From NCBI GenBank assembly GCA_910587375.1, contig CAJULR010000050.1, forward strand, positions 1 to 11,954: DNA of 11,954 nucleotides, given 5' to 3'. Below the pieces are notes generated by a model that was given only the letters and a program-made list of their open reading frames with translations, ran no database searches and was not told the DNA's origin. This DNA comes from Candidatus Gastranaerophilales bacterium (GTDB lineage Bacteria > Cyanobacteriota > Vampirovibrionia > Gastranaerophilales > Gastranaerophilaceae). Every line of letters starts with the position of its first letter. Within the stretch, counting starts at the first letter, position 1. The translations under genes and the position numbers were made by a program. Shown piece by piece: positions 5,580-11,563 of the stretch.

Positions 5580-5607
5580 ATTATAGCTATTTGAAATGTA
5601 ATGATAA
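5580..5607 (-). promoter_or_regulatory. Candidate promoter for the packaging operon
   Basis: On the minus strand TTATCA (5607-5602), a 16-bp spacer and a perfect TATAAT (5585-5580). The predicted start near 5573 falls in the first arm of the 5535-5577 inverted repeat, so that repeat may be an operator or attenuator. Confidence 0.4.
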
Positions 5608-5636
5608 TAGATATTATGTAAGGTTATATCCTGAAT

Positions 5637-5655
5637 AAAAAAAGGTAAAAACCTT
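5637..5655 (-). terminator. Intrinsic terminator at the end of the capsid block
   Basis: On the minus strand AAGGT (5655-5651), TTTT loop and ACCTT (5646-5642), followed by more Ts to 5637. The stem overlaps the stop codon of the scaffold-like gene. The stem is short, but the T run is good. Confidence 0.5.
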
Positions 5656-6217
5656 ACAATAAGCCATTTTGAAGCTGATAATTTATCACCGGTTCATTTT
5701 TTATGAACTCCGCCGTGCTCATCTTTGCAATTTCATCACGTGAAAATAGCTTTTCAGGCGCCTTTTGAACTCCCGAACCGCGCATAGAACCCGTCATAAG
5801 GCGTTCTTTAGCAATTTCATTATCCATATTCAGCCTGTCAAGCGGAATTTGCGTATTATTGCCGCGTGCAAGAGCATTTTTTTCAAGCTCAAGCACCACG
5901 GCTTCGATATTTTTCAAATCCGCCTCATCAAGCTCCACGCCTGAATTTTGAAGGTAGTTAAGCAGGCATTTGCGCGCCTTTAAAAATTCGCTTTGCGAAA
6001 AATCAAACGTCTCCGGGGCGCCTCCCTGATACGCCGAAAAAGCCTTGTTATTACTGAATGTTGCCGCTATATTCCGCTTAATTGATTCTCCCGTGCTGTT
6101 ATCGATAATCTTCAATAAAACAAGGCTGTCAACGTATTTCAGGTGGTCATCAAGGTTTAAATTGCAATTGTGGCCTTGATTTTGCCCTGATTGTAAAGTA
6201 TTAATAAAATTATTCAT
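5654..6217 (-). CDS. Putative capsid scaffold or head-assembly protein
   Basis: A 187-aa, polar, mostly helical protein that starts with a strong AAGGAG site eight bases before its ATG, 12 bp after the capsid gene stop. The N-terminus is Asn/Gln-rich. A helical segment around 88-115 (VELDEADLKNIEAVVLELEKNA) and a C-terminal helix-turn (FSRDEIAKMSTAEFIKNEPVI) can be seen. The C-terminal pattern, with a conserved-looking MS-x-x-EF and a hydrophobic end, resembles capsid-binding tails of small scaffolding proteins. Scaffolds normally precede the capsid gene, whereas this one follows it, so it could also be a decoration or connector protein. The assignment rests on position, size and composition. 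Confidence 0.5.
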   Translation of the reverse strand: MNNFINTLQSGQNQGHNCNLNLDDHLKYVDSLVLLKIIDNSTGESIKRNIAATFSNNKAFSAYQGGAPETFDFSQSEFLKARKCLLNYLQNSGVELDEADLKNIEAVVLELEKNALARGNNTQIPLDRLNMDNEIAKERLMTGSMRGSGVQKAPEKLFSRDEIAKMSTAEFIKNEPVINYQLQNGLL

Positions 6218-6229
6218 AAAATATGCTCC

Positions 6230-7090
6230 TTATGCAATGCTCGCTTTAATTACAGCCAGTGCAGAGGGGTTTAAAGTCAATGCACCAAAGGTATACAGCC
6301 CTCTTACAATTGATGAAAACGAGCTCTGCGCCCTGATAGTCTCAATTTTCTTAATATGTGAAGCATAGGTGATTGCGGCTTTTGTACCTGCTAAAATCGT
6401 GTAGCCGTTTGAGTTTTTACCTACGTTGTTGCTTACAAATACTTCCAAACCTGCAATTTTGCCTATTGAACCATTGGAAACGGTTGTGTTACCAAGATTT
6501 GCAACGCCCGTAAATTCATCACAAAGAAGCAATAACTCTTCTACATCAGGGTGAATTACAACCCAGCCTTGCTTTTCAGACGTAATCGCACCTGAAGATT
6601 TTAAAATTTTTGCAAGGGAAACAAATTTTGAATAAATTGTAGCTGTATCAAGCGCCACAAGCTCGCTTTCGCTTCCAAGCACATTGGCCGCGGCGACGTT
6701 TTCAAATTCGTTAAATAAATAGGTGTCAATTGCAGTTTCCACGGCGGTTTTCGCCTTATCAACAATCGTATCGAGAATGTTAATATTCGTCTGCGCCTGG
6801 TTGATATCCGGCACGCTAAAGCCGAAATACACGCTCTGGTCGAGTTTCAGGGTTCTTTTATCGCTCTGTGCCGCGCCGTATGAATCAATTGAGCCTGTAT
6901 ACTTTCCTGTTGTGACCTCAAGCGGCGTTATAATGTTAATCTGGCTTGTGCCTTTGTCTGCATCGCCCTGATAATCACGATTTACGCATTGAAGCATTAC
7001 GCAGTTTTTATCAAGCCCGGCGTTTAATTTCTGGCTCCAGACTTCCCTTTTAAAGGCCTCGTAGTCTGTCTTTACGGTTTCATCAGTCAT
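6230..7090 (-). CDS. Major capsid protein, HK97 fold
   Basis: A 286-aa capsid subunit. The N-terminal arm (1-40) is charged. It is followed by an E-loop-like region with TPLEVTTGKYTGSID (55-69) and a strand-helix segment with FGFSVPDINQAQTNINILD (89-107) leading into a long spine-like helix. The A-domain half contains WVVIHPDVEELLLL (176-189) and an ITYASHIKKIETIR-type strand (244-257), typical of capsid proteins in which a domain is built from alternating strands and a helix. Length suits an HK97-fold coat without large insertions. AAAGGA lies eight bases before the ATG at 7090. It sits between the GNAT-like gene and the scaffold-like gene in the same direction. The absence of an obvious prohead protease suggests assembly on a scaffold. 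Confidence 0.88.
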   Translation of the reverse strand: MTDETVKTDYEAFKREVWSQKLNAGLDKNCVMLQCVNRDYQGDADKGTSQINIITPLEVTTGKYTGSIDSYGAAQSDKRTLKLDQSVYFGFSVPDINQAQTNINILDTIVDKAKTAVETAIDTYLFNEFENVAAANVLGSESELVALDTATIYSKFVSLAKILKSSGAITSEKQGWVVIHPDVEELLLLCDEFTGVANLGNTTVSNGSIGKIAGLEVFVSNNVGKNSNGYTILAGTKAAITYASHIKKIETIRAQSSFSSIVRGLYTFGALTLNPSALAVIKASIA

Positions 7091-7153
7091 AAATTTTCCT
7101 TTCGTTGTTTTAAAAAATAGTACAAATATATGAGAAAAGGGGTAAAATGCTTG
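7091..7153 (-). promoter_or_regulatory. Possible dedicated capsid promoter
   Basis: On the minus strand this short gap carries TTTACC, an 18-bp spacer and TACTAT, followed by the capsid ribosome binding site. Each hexamer matches four of six positions. An extra promoter would help make capsid subunits in excess; support is weak. Confidence 0.25.
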
Positions 7154-7714
7154 TTATAAAGGGGTTTTAAGGTTTTCTTGCAGCGTTTTCGGATTAAAGA
7201 TGCTCCAAATTTCAAGATTTTTTGCCTCATTATTAACTATAGTCTCGTTTTTCAGGGTTGCTTCATGCTCAAAACCCAGCTTGGTAAGGAAATTCGGCAT
7301 ATAAAAATTGTCTGAAAAACATTCCGCCTTGATTTTAGCGATATCTAGCGTACTAAAAGCGTGTAATATAAGCTTTTTTGCCCCGATTAATGCAGGCAGG
7401 CCGCGTGCGGATTTTTTGAAACAAATGGTCGCAGATACTGAATGTATCTTGTTTTTAGCGGGGATAATATCGTAAAAATAGCAAAAACCAAGGGTTTCGC
7501 CCGTTTCAACTCTGTAAAAGACCCAAAAATATGGAATATAGGCTTGTATAATCTCGAAAACCCGCTGTATATACGGTTTATCGCTTTTAAAATATTCATC
7601 GTCAAAAAGTTTGCGGCGATATTCAATCATCAAATCAAAAATCGTCTGAAACACATTAAAATCAAGGGTATTCAGCCTATTTTCGCTAAGATTATAAAAA
7701 TCGATTGTAAACAT
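7154..7714 (-). CDS. GNAT-like N-acetyltransferase of the phage type
   Basis: A 186-aa protein. The second half has the GNAT pattern: a strand SVSATICFKK (92-101), a following helix with a degenerate acetyl-CoA motif (KSARGLPALIGAKKLI, 101-116), a strand KIKAECFSDN (127-136) and the C-terminal NFLTKLGFEHEATL (141-154). The usual Q/RxxGxG/A loop is only partly kept, so activity is uncertain. GNAT-like genes often sit among podovirus structural genes, where they may modify virion or host proteins. The ATG at 7714 is preceded by GAGGA nine bases upstream; that site lies inside the spacer of the oppositely directed cargo promoter. The 64-bp gap to the capsid gene fits one operon. Confidence 0.72.
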   Translation of the reverse strand: MFTIDFYNLSENRLNTLDFNVFQTIFDLMIEYRRKLFDDEYFKSDKPYIQRVFEIIQAYIPYFWVFYRVETGETLGFCYFYDIIPAKNKIHSVSATICFKKSARGLPALIGAKKLILHAFSTLDIAKIKAECFSDNFYMPNFLTKLGFEHEATLKNETIVNNEAKNLEIWSIFNPKTLQENLKTPL

Positions 7715-7715
7715 A

Positions 7716-7744
7716 TTGATAAATCCTCGAAAATTTTGTATAAT
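7716..7744 (+). promoter_or_regulatory. Near-consensus sigma70 promoter of the cargo gene
   Basis: TTGATA (7716-7721), an exact 17-bp spacer and a perfect TATAAT (7739-7744). This is the best promoter in the window. It faces against the virion genes and overlaps the ribosome binding site of the GNAT-like gene. Confidence 0.78.
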
Positions 7745-7771
7745 AAAATCGCTATTTTAAAGGAGTTTGCG

Positions 7772-8233
7772 ATGGACGACAAAGAATTAATTTTGGGGCA
7801 ATATCAGGCGTACAGCCTTGCTAAGGAAAAATATATCGACAGACACTTCCAAACCAACCGTTTTTATATGGTTTTGAGCTTTGTGCTGCTGTTTGTGTGC
7901 TATTTATTTATAGCTTTGACCCCTGCATACGTACCAATCCTTGTTACGGGCGCGTTTGGGATGGTCGTATCGGTGCTATGGTGGTTAAACATTGATTCTT
8001 ACCAGTTTTGGATTAAGATTAAATATTCAAAAGTGCTGGAATATTTAGAAACTAAATTGCCTGAAAGACCTTATAATAAAGAGTTTGAGGAATTTAAAGA
8101 AGCCAAAAGACAGAAAAAAGCTATGGTTTTTGCCGATTTTCAAAAAGGATTAACCGCTTTGCTTTTCGTAGCTTTCCTTTTGACTTTTTCGTATTTCTTA
8201 ATCCAATTCTTATCTGCTCCTAAAGGCATATAA
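7772..8233 (+). CDS. Three-helix membrane protein resembling the RipA family (moron)
   Basis: A 153-aa protein. The start is the ATG at 7772 with AAAGGAG six bases upstream, about 20 bp after the predicted transcription start. The frame extends further 5' to 7442, but that part lies antisense to the GNAT-like gene and upstream of the promoter. Residues 1-30 form a charged helix. Membrane helices lie at about 31-49, 53-72 and 127-146. Just after helix 2 is WWLNIDSY (70-77), and then a charged helix with LETKLPERPY (92-101). The WW-x-x-I-x-S-Y and LP-x-x-P/F-Y signatures resemble small bacterial membrane proteins related to RipA and, more loosely, SLATT-type pore proteins. Own promoter, opposite strand and own terminator mark it as cargo expressed independently of late genes. 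Superinfection exclusion or host-defence roles are guesses. Confidence 0.82.
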   Translation: MDDKELILGQYQAYSLAKEKYIDRHFQTNRFYMVLSFVLLFVCYLFIALTPAYVPILVTGAFGMVVSVLWWLNIDSYQFWIKIKYSKVLEYLETKLPERPYNKEFEEFKEAKRQKKAMVFADFQKGLTALLFVAFLLTFSYFLIQFLSAPKGI

Positions 8234-8279
8234 AACAAGGGTTTTCAAGGGTTAAAATCCGAAAAAGCCGACAATCAGG

Positions 8280-8912
8280 CTAAGATAAACTTATAAAAGG
8301 TCCGCATTCATTTGTTTGCGGGCTTTTTTGTAATAAATTCCCTAAAGCACCTATATACATTGTATTCCAGAAACCGAATTTCGGATAAGCAGGATTTGCT
8401 TTGGTTTTCAGGCAGGTACCATACACCAAAACGTGTTCTGCAAAAGGCATAGGAAGCACAGAAATGTCTTCTTTTTCGCTCAATTTTTCCTTAAATTCCC
8501 CGTCAGAGCCGAGCGCATAATCCGTGCTTTCGTGTAAAATCCTGCAGGTGCCTTTTTTGCAGCCCTTCTCGAAAATTATCGAGCCGTCCGAAACAGAATA
8601 AAATTTCCCGCAAAGCTTACCTGAAAGGAGTTCTTGCACCTTTTGAGTATATAAAAGGCGCTCATTGTCTTTGTATACAGCCTTAATATTACCTTTAAAC
8701 GGCAATTTATAAACGTTTTCGCCTTCCTTGACATCCAAAACACAGTTTTTTTCAAGAAAAGGCCACTGATAGGAAGCCAAAACCTCGCTGTTTACGCGGT
8801 TTATAAGGTCTAAAATTTTTGTGTGCTCGGATTTGTAAATTGTCTCAAAAGTCGTGACAGGCCTGTAATTTAGCTCTAAAAGCACCTTGTTAAAAATTTC
8901 AAAATAGTTCAT
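8280..8912 (-). CDS. Head-tail adaptor (P22 gp4 / T7 gp11-like)
   Basis: A 210-aa protein expected to bind under the portal ring and join it to the nozzle. The N-terminal two-thirds show the family pattern: helix IFNKVLLELNYRPV (6-19), a helix with ILDLINRVNSEVLASYQWPF (33-52) including W50, and Y68-KLP ahead of a strand. The C-terminal helix WNTMYIGALGNLLQKSPQT is typical of adaptor ends. The ATG at 8912 overlaps the TGA of the preceding 59-aa gene as ATGA, so the two are translationally coupled. The last codons contain the cargo gene's plus-strand terminator, so this 3' end encodes both protein and an antisense stop signal. Confidence 0.72.
   Translation of the reverse strand: MNYFEIFNKVLLELNYRPVTTFETIYKSEHTKILDLINRVNSEVLASYQWPFLEKNCVLDVKEGENVYKLPFKGNIKAVYKDNERLLYTQKVQELLSGKLCGKFYSVSDGSIIFEKGCKKGTCRILHESTDYALGSDGEFKEKLSEKEDISVLPMPFAEHVLVYGTCLKTKANPAYPKFGFWNTMYIGALGNLLQKSPQTNECGPFISLS
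8300..8329 (+). terminator. Intrinsic terminator of the cargo gene, inside the adaptor gene's 3' end
   Basis: GTCCGCA (8300-8306) pairs with TGCGGGC (8317-8323), 7 bp with one G-U pair around a 10-base loop, followed by six Ts (8324-8329). It lies 67 bp after the cargo stop and within the last codons of the minus-strand adaptor gene. On the minus strand the tail is poor in T. Confidence 0.75.
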
Positions 8913-9088
8913 TCTTCTTCCTCAACATAATCTTTTATAACAATCGGGCGAATATCCCCCGCAGTGAGACTTTCGGCGTATTCAAGATAAAATTCTTCAT
9001 CCCCCGTAAATCCTCCCAAAGGACAAGCAGAGCCTGCACTTTGGGGGTTTTTATCGTGGGGAAAATCTTTTTTAAAATTATTCGTCAT
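8909..9088 (-). CDS. Small 59-aa acidic protein of unknown function, in the connector block
   Basis: Starts at the ATG 9088 (AAAGGA eight bases upstream), overlaps the nozzle-like gene end by 11 bp and the adaptor start by 4 bp (ATGA). A longer frame reaches 9262, but that extension lies wholly inside the preceding gene and has no better start. The C-terminal half is strongly acidic and ends DYVEEEE; the N-terminus is basic. Its tight packing between two connector genes suggests a real late gene, perhaps an assembly or minor virion factor. No family was recognised. Confidence 0.6.
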   Translation of the reverse strand: MTNNFKKDFPHDKNPQSAGSACPLGGFTGDEEFYLEYAESLTAGDIRPIVIKDYVEEEE

Positions 9089-10709
9089 AAATAATTCCTT
9101 TAAACTCAAAACCAATAATAGTAAGGTCTTGCCCCGGTTTTTCTCCCATAAAATGAAGCTGTATAGACTTATTGGTATCAAAAATATCAAATTGTATGCT
9201 CTCCTGAACGATTTCAGACCATATGCCGCCAAAATTATCATCCGCCCAATATGTATCCGCAAGAGAACCGTTCATATCATCCCACACAAGGGTTTCAGGG
9301 GAATAAATGCTGATACGTTCGGGCAGAGTTGCGCTGTCGCTCATATAATCGTTGCTAAGCGAGATATAGAAATCGTTTTCGGAATTTCCGCCGCAGACAA
9401 TTTCAAATCCATCAATAATTTTATTCACGGTGGGTTTTGAAAAATTAAAAAACGGGGTTGAAACGCTGAATTTGATTGTTTTTCCGCTAAAGGTATTTCC
9501 TTTATTTTCAACAAAAATCCTGCCGCCTCCTTCAGGCGTCACGGTGTAAATTTCGCCGCAAACCGTTGCCGCGTCCGTTATATCAAAGGGAATAACCCTT
9601 GTAAACCAGCAATCAAGCTCCCAATCGTAAATCCAGACCTCTTTTTTCAGCAATTCGCCCATTATAGGGGGGAAAATCCAAATTTGATTTTTCAATTCCA
9701 GCGAAAGCATTTTAACCTCGCTAAGCCGCCCTATATCAAGCCTTCTAAAGAAATCGGCAATGTTTTTTGCGCGATTTTGGCTCATTACAATCTGCGACAA
9801 TTCACCCGCAAGCGACAGGCTAAAAAGCCCGCAGCCATTGAAAAAATACTGCCTGTTATTGCATGTTAAAACGCTCCCCGGACCCGTTGCGCCCTTATCC
9901 GCAAATTTAGTGATAACAAAGGTTTCGGGGTCATTTCCGCTTAAAAGAAAAACTTCAAATTCTTTGTAAATTGCAAGTGAACCTCCATATTCGCACAGCG
10001 CAACGATTTTAGCCGTACTTGAATGAAAATTTGAGATATATCCTGCATCATGGGCTGTTGTCCAGTCGTTATACGTTCCTAGCGCGGAATAGTAAAGGGT
10101 ACTTTCACTTGAAATCCACAATCTGCCTGCGTATTGACAAACTGAAGTTGCGGCAATCAGCTCCCCGCGCGGATTTTTAAAATTCAAAAAATCAACCTGC
10201 AGTTTATTCGCAGGATTAAAATAAATTCCGTCAAGCGCCTCATTTTCATAGGTTTCAGGCAAAATCACAAGCCCGTCCAAAAAATATTCAAAAACAAACC
10301 TTGAAATTTCGCAGTCAAAATCATAAATGAGATTCAGCCCGCCCGTGGAGTCCGTAAAGTGAAAAATTCGCCCGTCAGAAAGCGCGAGAACGAAATTTTT
10401 TGACCCTTTAGGATACTCGGTAATCCCTGCGGGTACAAAGTCCTTTGAAACGGCTTCTGGCTCCGCTTGTTTGAAATTTGCCCGTATTGTCCTTATACTA
10501 AGGCTTTTAGGGATAATTTGCTTTGGTTTTATTTTGGCAGAAATATCAAAAACGGTTTGATTGCCCTTTTGCCTTGTTATGCCTTGATTTTTGTATGGTT
10601 CAACATTGTAACCGTCCGCCCAGTAAACTTTTTTAGTGTCTGCACCAAGCATAATCGGCGTCAATTGCGTGTTTAAACCGCCCTGTAAATTGTAATAAAA
10701 ATTTCCCAT
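9078..10709 (-). CDS. Tail nozzle / stabilisation protein (P22 gp10 / T7 gp12-like)
   Basis: A 543-aa protein if started at ATG 10709, which has AAGGGA about seven bases upstream; TTG at 10712 is a poorer start. The sequence is beta-rich with repeated short strands, as in nozzle beta-propellers. The N-terminus has the family opening (GGLNTQLTPI followed by YWADGYNVEP). The central stretch has YAGRLWISSESTLYYSALG (about 193-211), then AGYISN and a LAIYKEFEVFLLSGN segment (245-259), then DKGATGPGSV and FFNGCGLFSL (289-298), all regularly seen in this family. It would form the lower ring of the short tail, to which spikes or fibres attach, yet no such gene follows. It starts 11 bp after the LuxR-type HTH gene stop. 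Confidence 0.82.
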   Translation of the reverse strand: MGNFYYNLQGGLNTQLTPIMLGADTKKVYWADGYNVEPYKNQGITRQKGNQTVFDISAKIKPKQIIPKSLSIRTIRANFKQAEPEAVSKDFVPAGITEYPKGSKNFVLALSDGRIFHFTDSTGGLNLIYDFDCEISRFVFEYFLDGLVILPETYENEALDGIYFNPANKLQVDFLNFKNPRGELIAATSVCQYAGRLWISSESTLYYSALGTYNDWTTAHDAGYISNFHSSTAKIVALCEYGGSLAIYKEFEVFLLSGNDPETFVITKFADKGATGPGSVLTCNNRQYFFNGCGLFSLSLAGELSQIVMSQNRAKNIADFFRRLDIGRLSEVKMLSLELKNQIWIFPPIMGELLKKEVWIYDWELDCWFTRVIPFDITDAATVCGEIYTVTPEGGGRIFVENKGNTFSGKTIKFSVSTPFFNFSKPTVNKIIDGFEIVCGGNSENDFYISLSNDYMSDSATLPERISIYSPETLVWDDMNGSLADTYWADDNFGGIWSEIVQESIQFDIFDTNKSIQLHFMGEKPGQDLTIIGFEFKGIIYDE

Positions 10710-10720
10710 CAATTATCCCT

Positions 10721-10969
10721 TCAGCATTTTTCCTTTTTTGAAACACGCTTTTTTCCTTGCACTGCGTGTCTTTCCACAATTTCAATTTCCGAATTCATAT
10801 AAAGCCAAATCGCCGCAACACGGTTGTTTGTATGGTTTTTAGTATAAATTCGGGCTAGATGATTTTGCACCGTGCGCACCGAAAGCCCCATTTTATCCGC
10901 AATATGTCTGTCTTTCAGGCCTCTTGCCGCAAGCGACAAAATTTGTTCCTGTTTACTCGTTAATTCCAT
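10721..10969 (-). CDS. Stand-alone LuxR/GerE-type HTH regulator
   Basis: An 82-aa protein that is almost only a DNA-binding domain. LTSKQEQILSLAARGL is the first helix pair, IADKMGLSVRTVQNHLARIY carries the recognition helix with the family TVxxH signature, and NNRVAAIWLYM closes the domain. A basic tail (KKRVSKKEKC) follows. There is no receiver or autoinducer domain, so activity must depend on its amount or a partner. I chose the ATG at 10969, with GGGGA upstream; a GTG at 10981 would add four residues but lacks a site. As the first well-supported gene before the virion genes, it is a likely late activator. A dyad sits at activator distance upstream of the predicted late promoter, which would make it self-activating. 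Confidence 0.82.
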   Translation of the reverse strand: MELTSKQEQILSLAARGLKDRHIADKMGLSVRTVQNHLARIYTKNHTNNRVAAIWLYMNSEIEIVERHAVQGKKRVSKKEKC

Positions 10970-11017
10970 TTCTGTCCCCACTTCTAATATGTGTTCAAAA
11001 GAGCGCTGCTGCTGAGT

Positions 11018-11230
11018 TTAACCCGTTTTGAACTTATTTTTTGATACAAAGCTTAAAAACAAGGGGGCGATATCGCCCCAAAACCGGGTAGTGTGTACGT
11101 TGTGCTTAGTTTGTAAAAGTTTTGAAAAACAAAATTCAAAAAACGCCAAAAGCTTTGCTGCAAGTGCAAAAAAGCTCATAGCAACTGAAGAAATTCCGTA
11201 AATAAAATCCGATTCAATCAATTGTTGCAT
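11018..11230 (-). CDS. Possible 70-aa membrane protein (weakly supported)
   Basis: The frame runs from ATG 11230 to TGA-less end at 11018. Residues about 9-36 are hydrophobic (YGISSVAMSFFALAAKLLAFFEF), enough for one membrane helix, so a holin-like role is conceivable for a first late gene. Against it, the upstream sequence lacks a Shine-Dalgarno match, and the second half (about 45-60) is laid over a perfect 16-bp palindrome, GGGGCGATATCGCCCC, which looks like a nucleic-acid signal. The region may instead be an untranslated leader of the HTH gene. Confidence 0.35.
   Translation of the reverse strand: MQQLIESDFIYGISSVAMSFFALAAKLLAFFEFCFSKLLQTKHNVHTTRFWGDIAPLFLSFVSKNKFKTG
11051..11079 (-). 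promoter_or_regulatory. Perfect 16-bp palindrome with trailing T run (operator or attenuator)
   Basis: GGGGCGATATCGCCCC (11064-11079) is perfectly self-complementary. On the minus strand it is followed by CTTGTTTTT, so RNA could form a 6-bp GC-rich stem with an ATAT loop plus a U-rich tail. It lies between the predicted late promoter and the LuxR-type HTH gene, where an attenuator would control all virion genes. A dimer-binding operator is the other reading. Confidence 0.45.
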
Positions 11231-11295
11231 AGTTTTATTTTCTTGTTTAATTCAGCTCAAGAGAACTGTTTTTTGACTACCAGACGCCTAAATTC

Positions 11296-11314
11296 CAGAC
11301 ACCGTCTGTTTTTT
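11296..11314 (+). terminator. Hairpin CAGAC/GTCTG with T run, at the start of the late leader
   Basis: CAGAC (11296-11300), ACC loop, GTCTG (11304-11308) and six Ts: a compact plus-strand terminator that could stop transcripts running against the late genes. Read on the minus strand it forms a hairpin about 15 bases into the late mRNA. A second CAGAC at 11281-11285 gives that RNA an alternative pairing partner. Confidence 0.5.
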
Positions 11315-11329
11315 CCAAACTATATTTTT

Positions 11330-11357
11330 ACTATACCAAAATAAATTTTTTTGTACA
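11330..11357 (-). promoter_or_regulatory. Predicted late promoter (extended -10, weak -35)
   Basis: On the minus strand: TGTACA (11357-11352), a 16-bp spacer ending in TGG, and TATAGT (11335-11330). A second TATAGT follows at 11324-11319. The predicted start is near 11323. The weak -35 with a dyad just upstream suggests a need for an activator. Confidence 0.5.
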
Positions 11358-11359
11358 GA

Positions 11360-11379
11360 GAGTAAAATTACTCAAGTAA
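11360..11379. promoter_or_regulatory. GAGTAA dyad upstream of the late promoter (activator-site candidate)
   Basis: GAGTAA-AA-TTACTC (11360-11373) is a perfect 6-bp dyad, and AAGTAA (11374-11379) adds a third half-site overlapping as TTACT-CA-AGTAA. The dyad centre (11366.5) lies about 43 bp upstream of the predicted start, the classic position for LuxR-family activators that touch RNA polymerase. Confidence 0.45.
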
Positions 11380-11563
11380 AATTTCTGAAAAATTGGCGGA
11401 AAGTCTTATTTTTATTGCTATTTAACGATTTTGAAATTTCATTATACATAAAATCTTTACATTACTTTACAAAACTTTTCAAGAAATTCCAAGAGCCTGT
11501 AATCTTCTGTTTAAAAATGTTTTCAGGATTTTCCAAAAGCAAAAATGACTTTTTCCTGCGTTT

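Larger units (their letters stand above)
5318..5653. other. Structured 335-bp non-coding region between capsid and packaging blocks (candidate pac/cos)
   Basis: No gene is credible here. The region holds at least five inverted repeats: 5422-5438, 5469-5497, 5501-5525, 5535-5577 and 5642-5655. CTAAAACGCTTA (5469-5480) pairs with 5484-5497 across a CCA loop with a two-base bulge. The motif TTGCCCC recurs at 5323-5329, 5432-5438 and 5447-5453. Promoter-like sites on both strands are listed separately. Lying next to the small-terminase gene, it is a plausible packaging-recognition site; this is inference. Confidence 0.45.
11231..11563. other. Non-coding late control region between the initiator and virion genes
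   Basis: No gene is seen. It holds the late promoter, its dyad and a hairpin (listed separately). Between 11380 and 11563 I see only A+T-rich DNA with two TTTACA copies 10 bp apart (11456-11461, 11466-11471). The 10-mer ATTACTTTAC at 11461-11470 also occurs at 871-880. The initiator gene ends at 11564 in the same direction with no clear terminator, so readthrough into the late genes is possible. Confidence 0.5.

Noticed and set aside
7442..7771. N-terminal extension of the cargo gene
   Set aside because: The extension lies antisense to the GNAT-like gene and upstream of the TTGATA/TATAAT promoter; AAAGGAG is placed for the ATG at 7772.
9089..9262. Longer form of the 59-aa gene starting at 9262
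   Set aside because: It would lie wholly inside the nozzle gene; the ATG at 9088 has AAAGGA at good distance and short overlaps with both neighbours.
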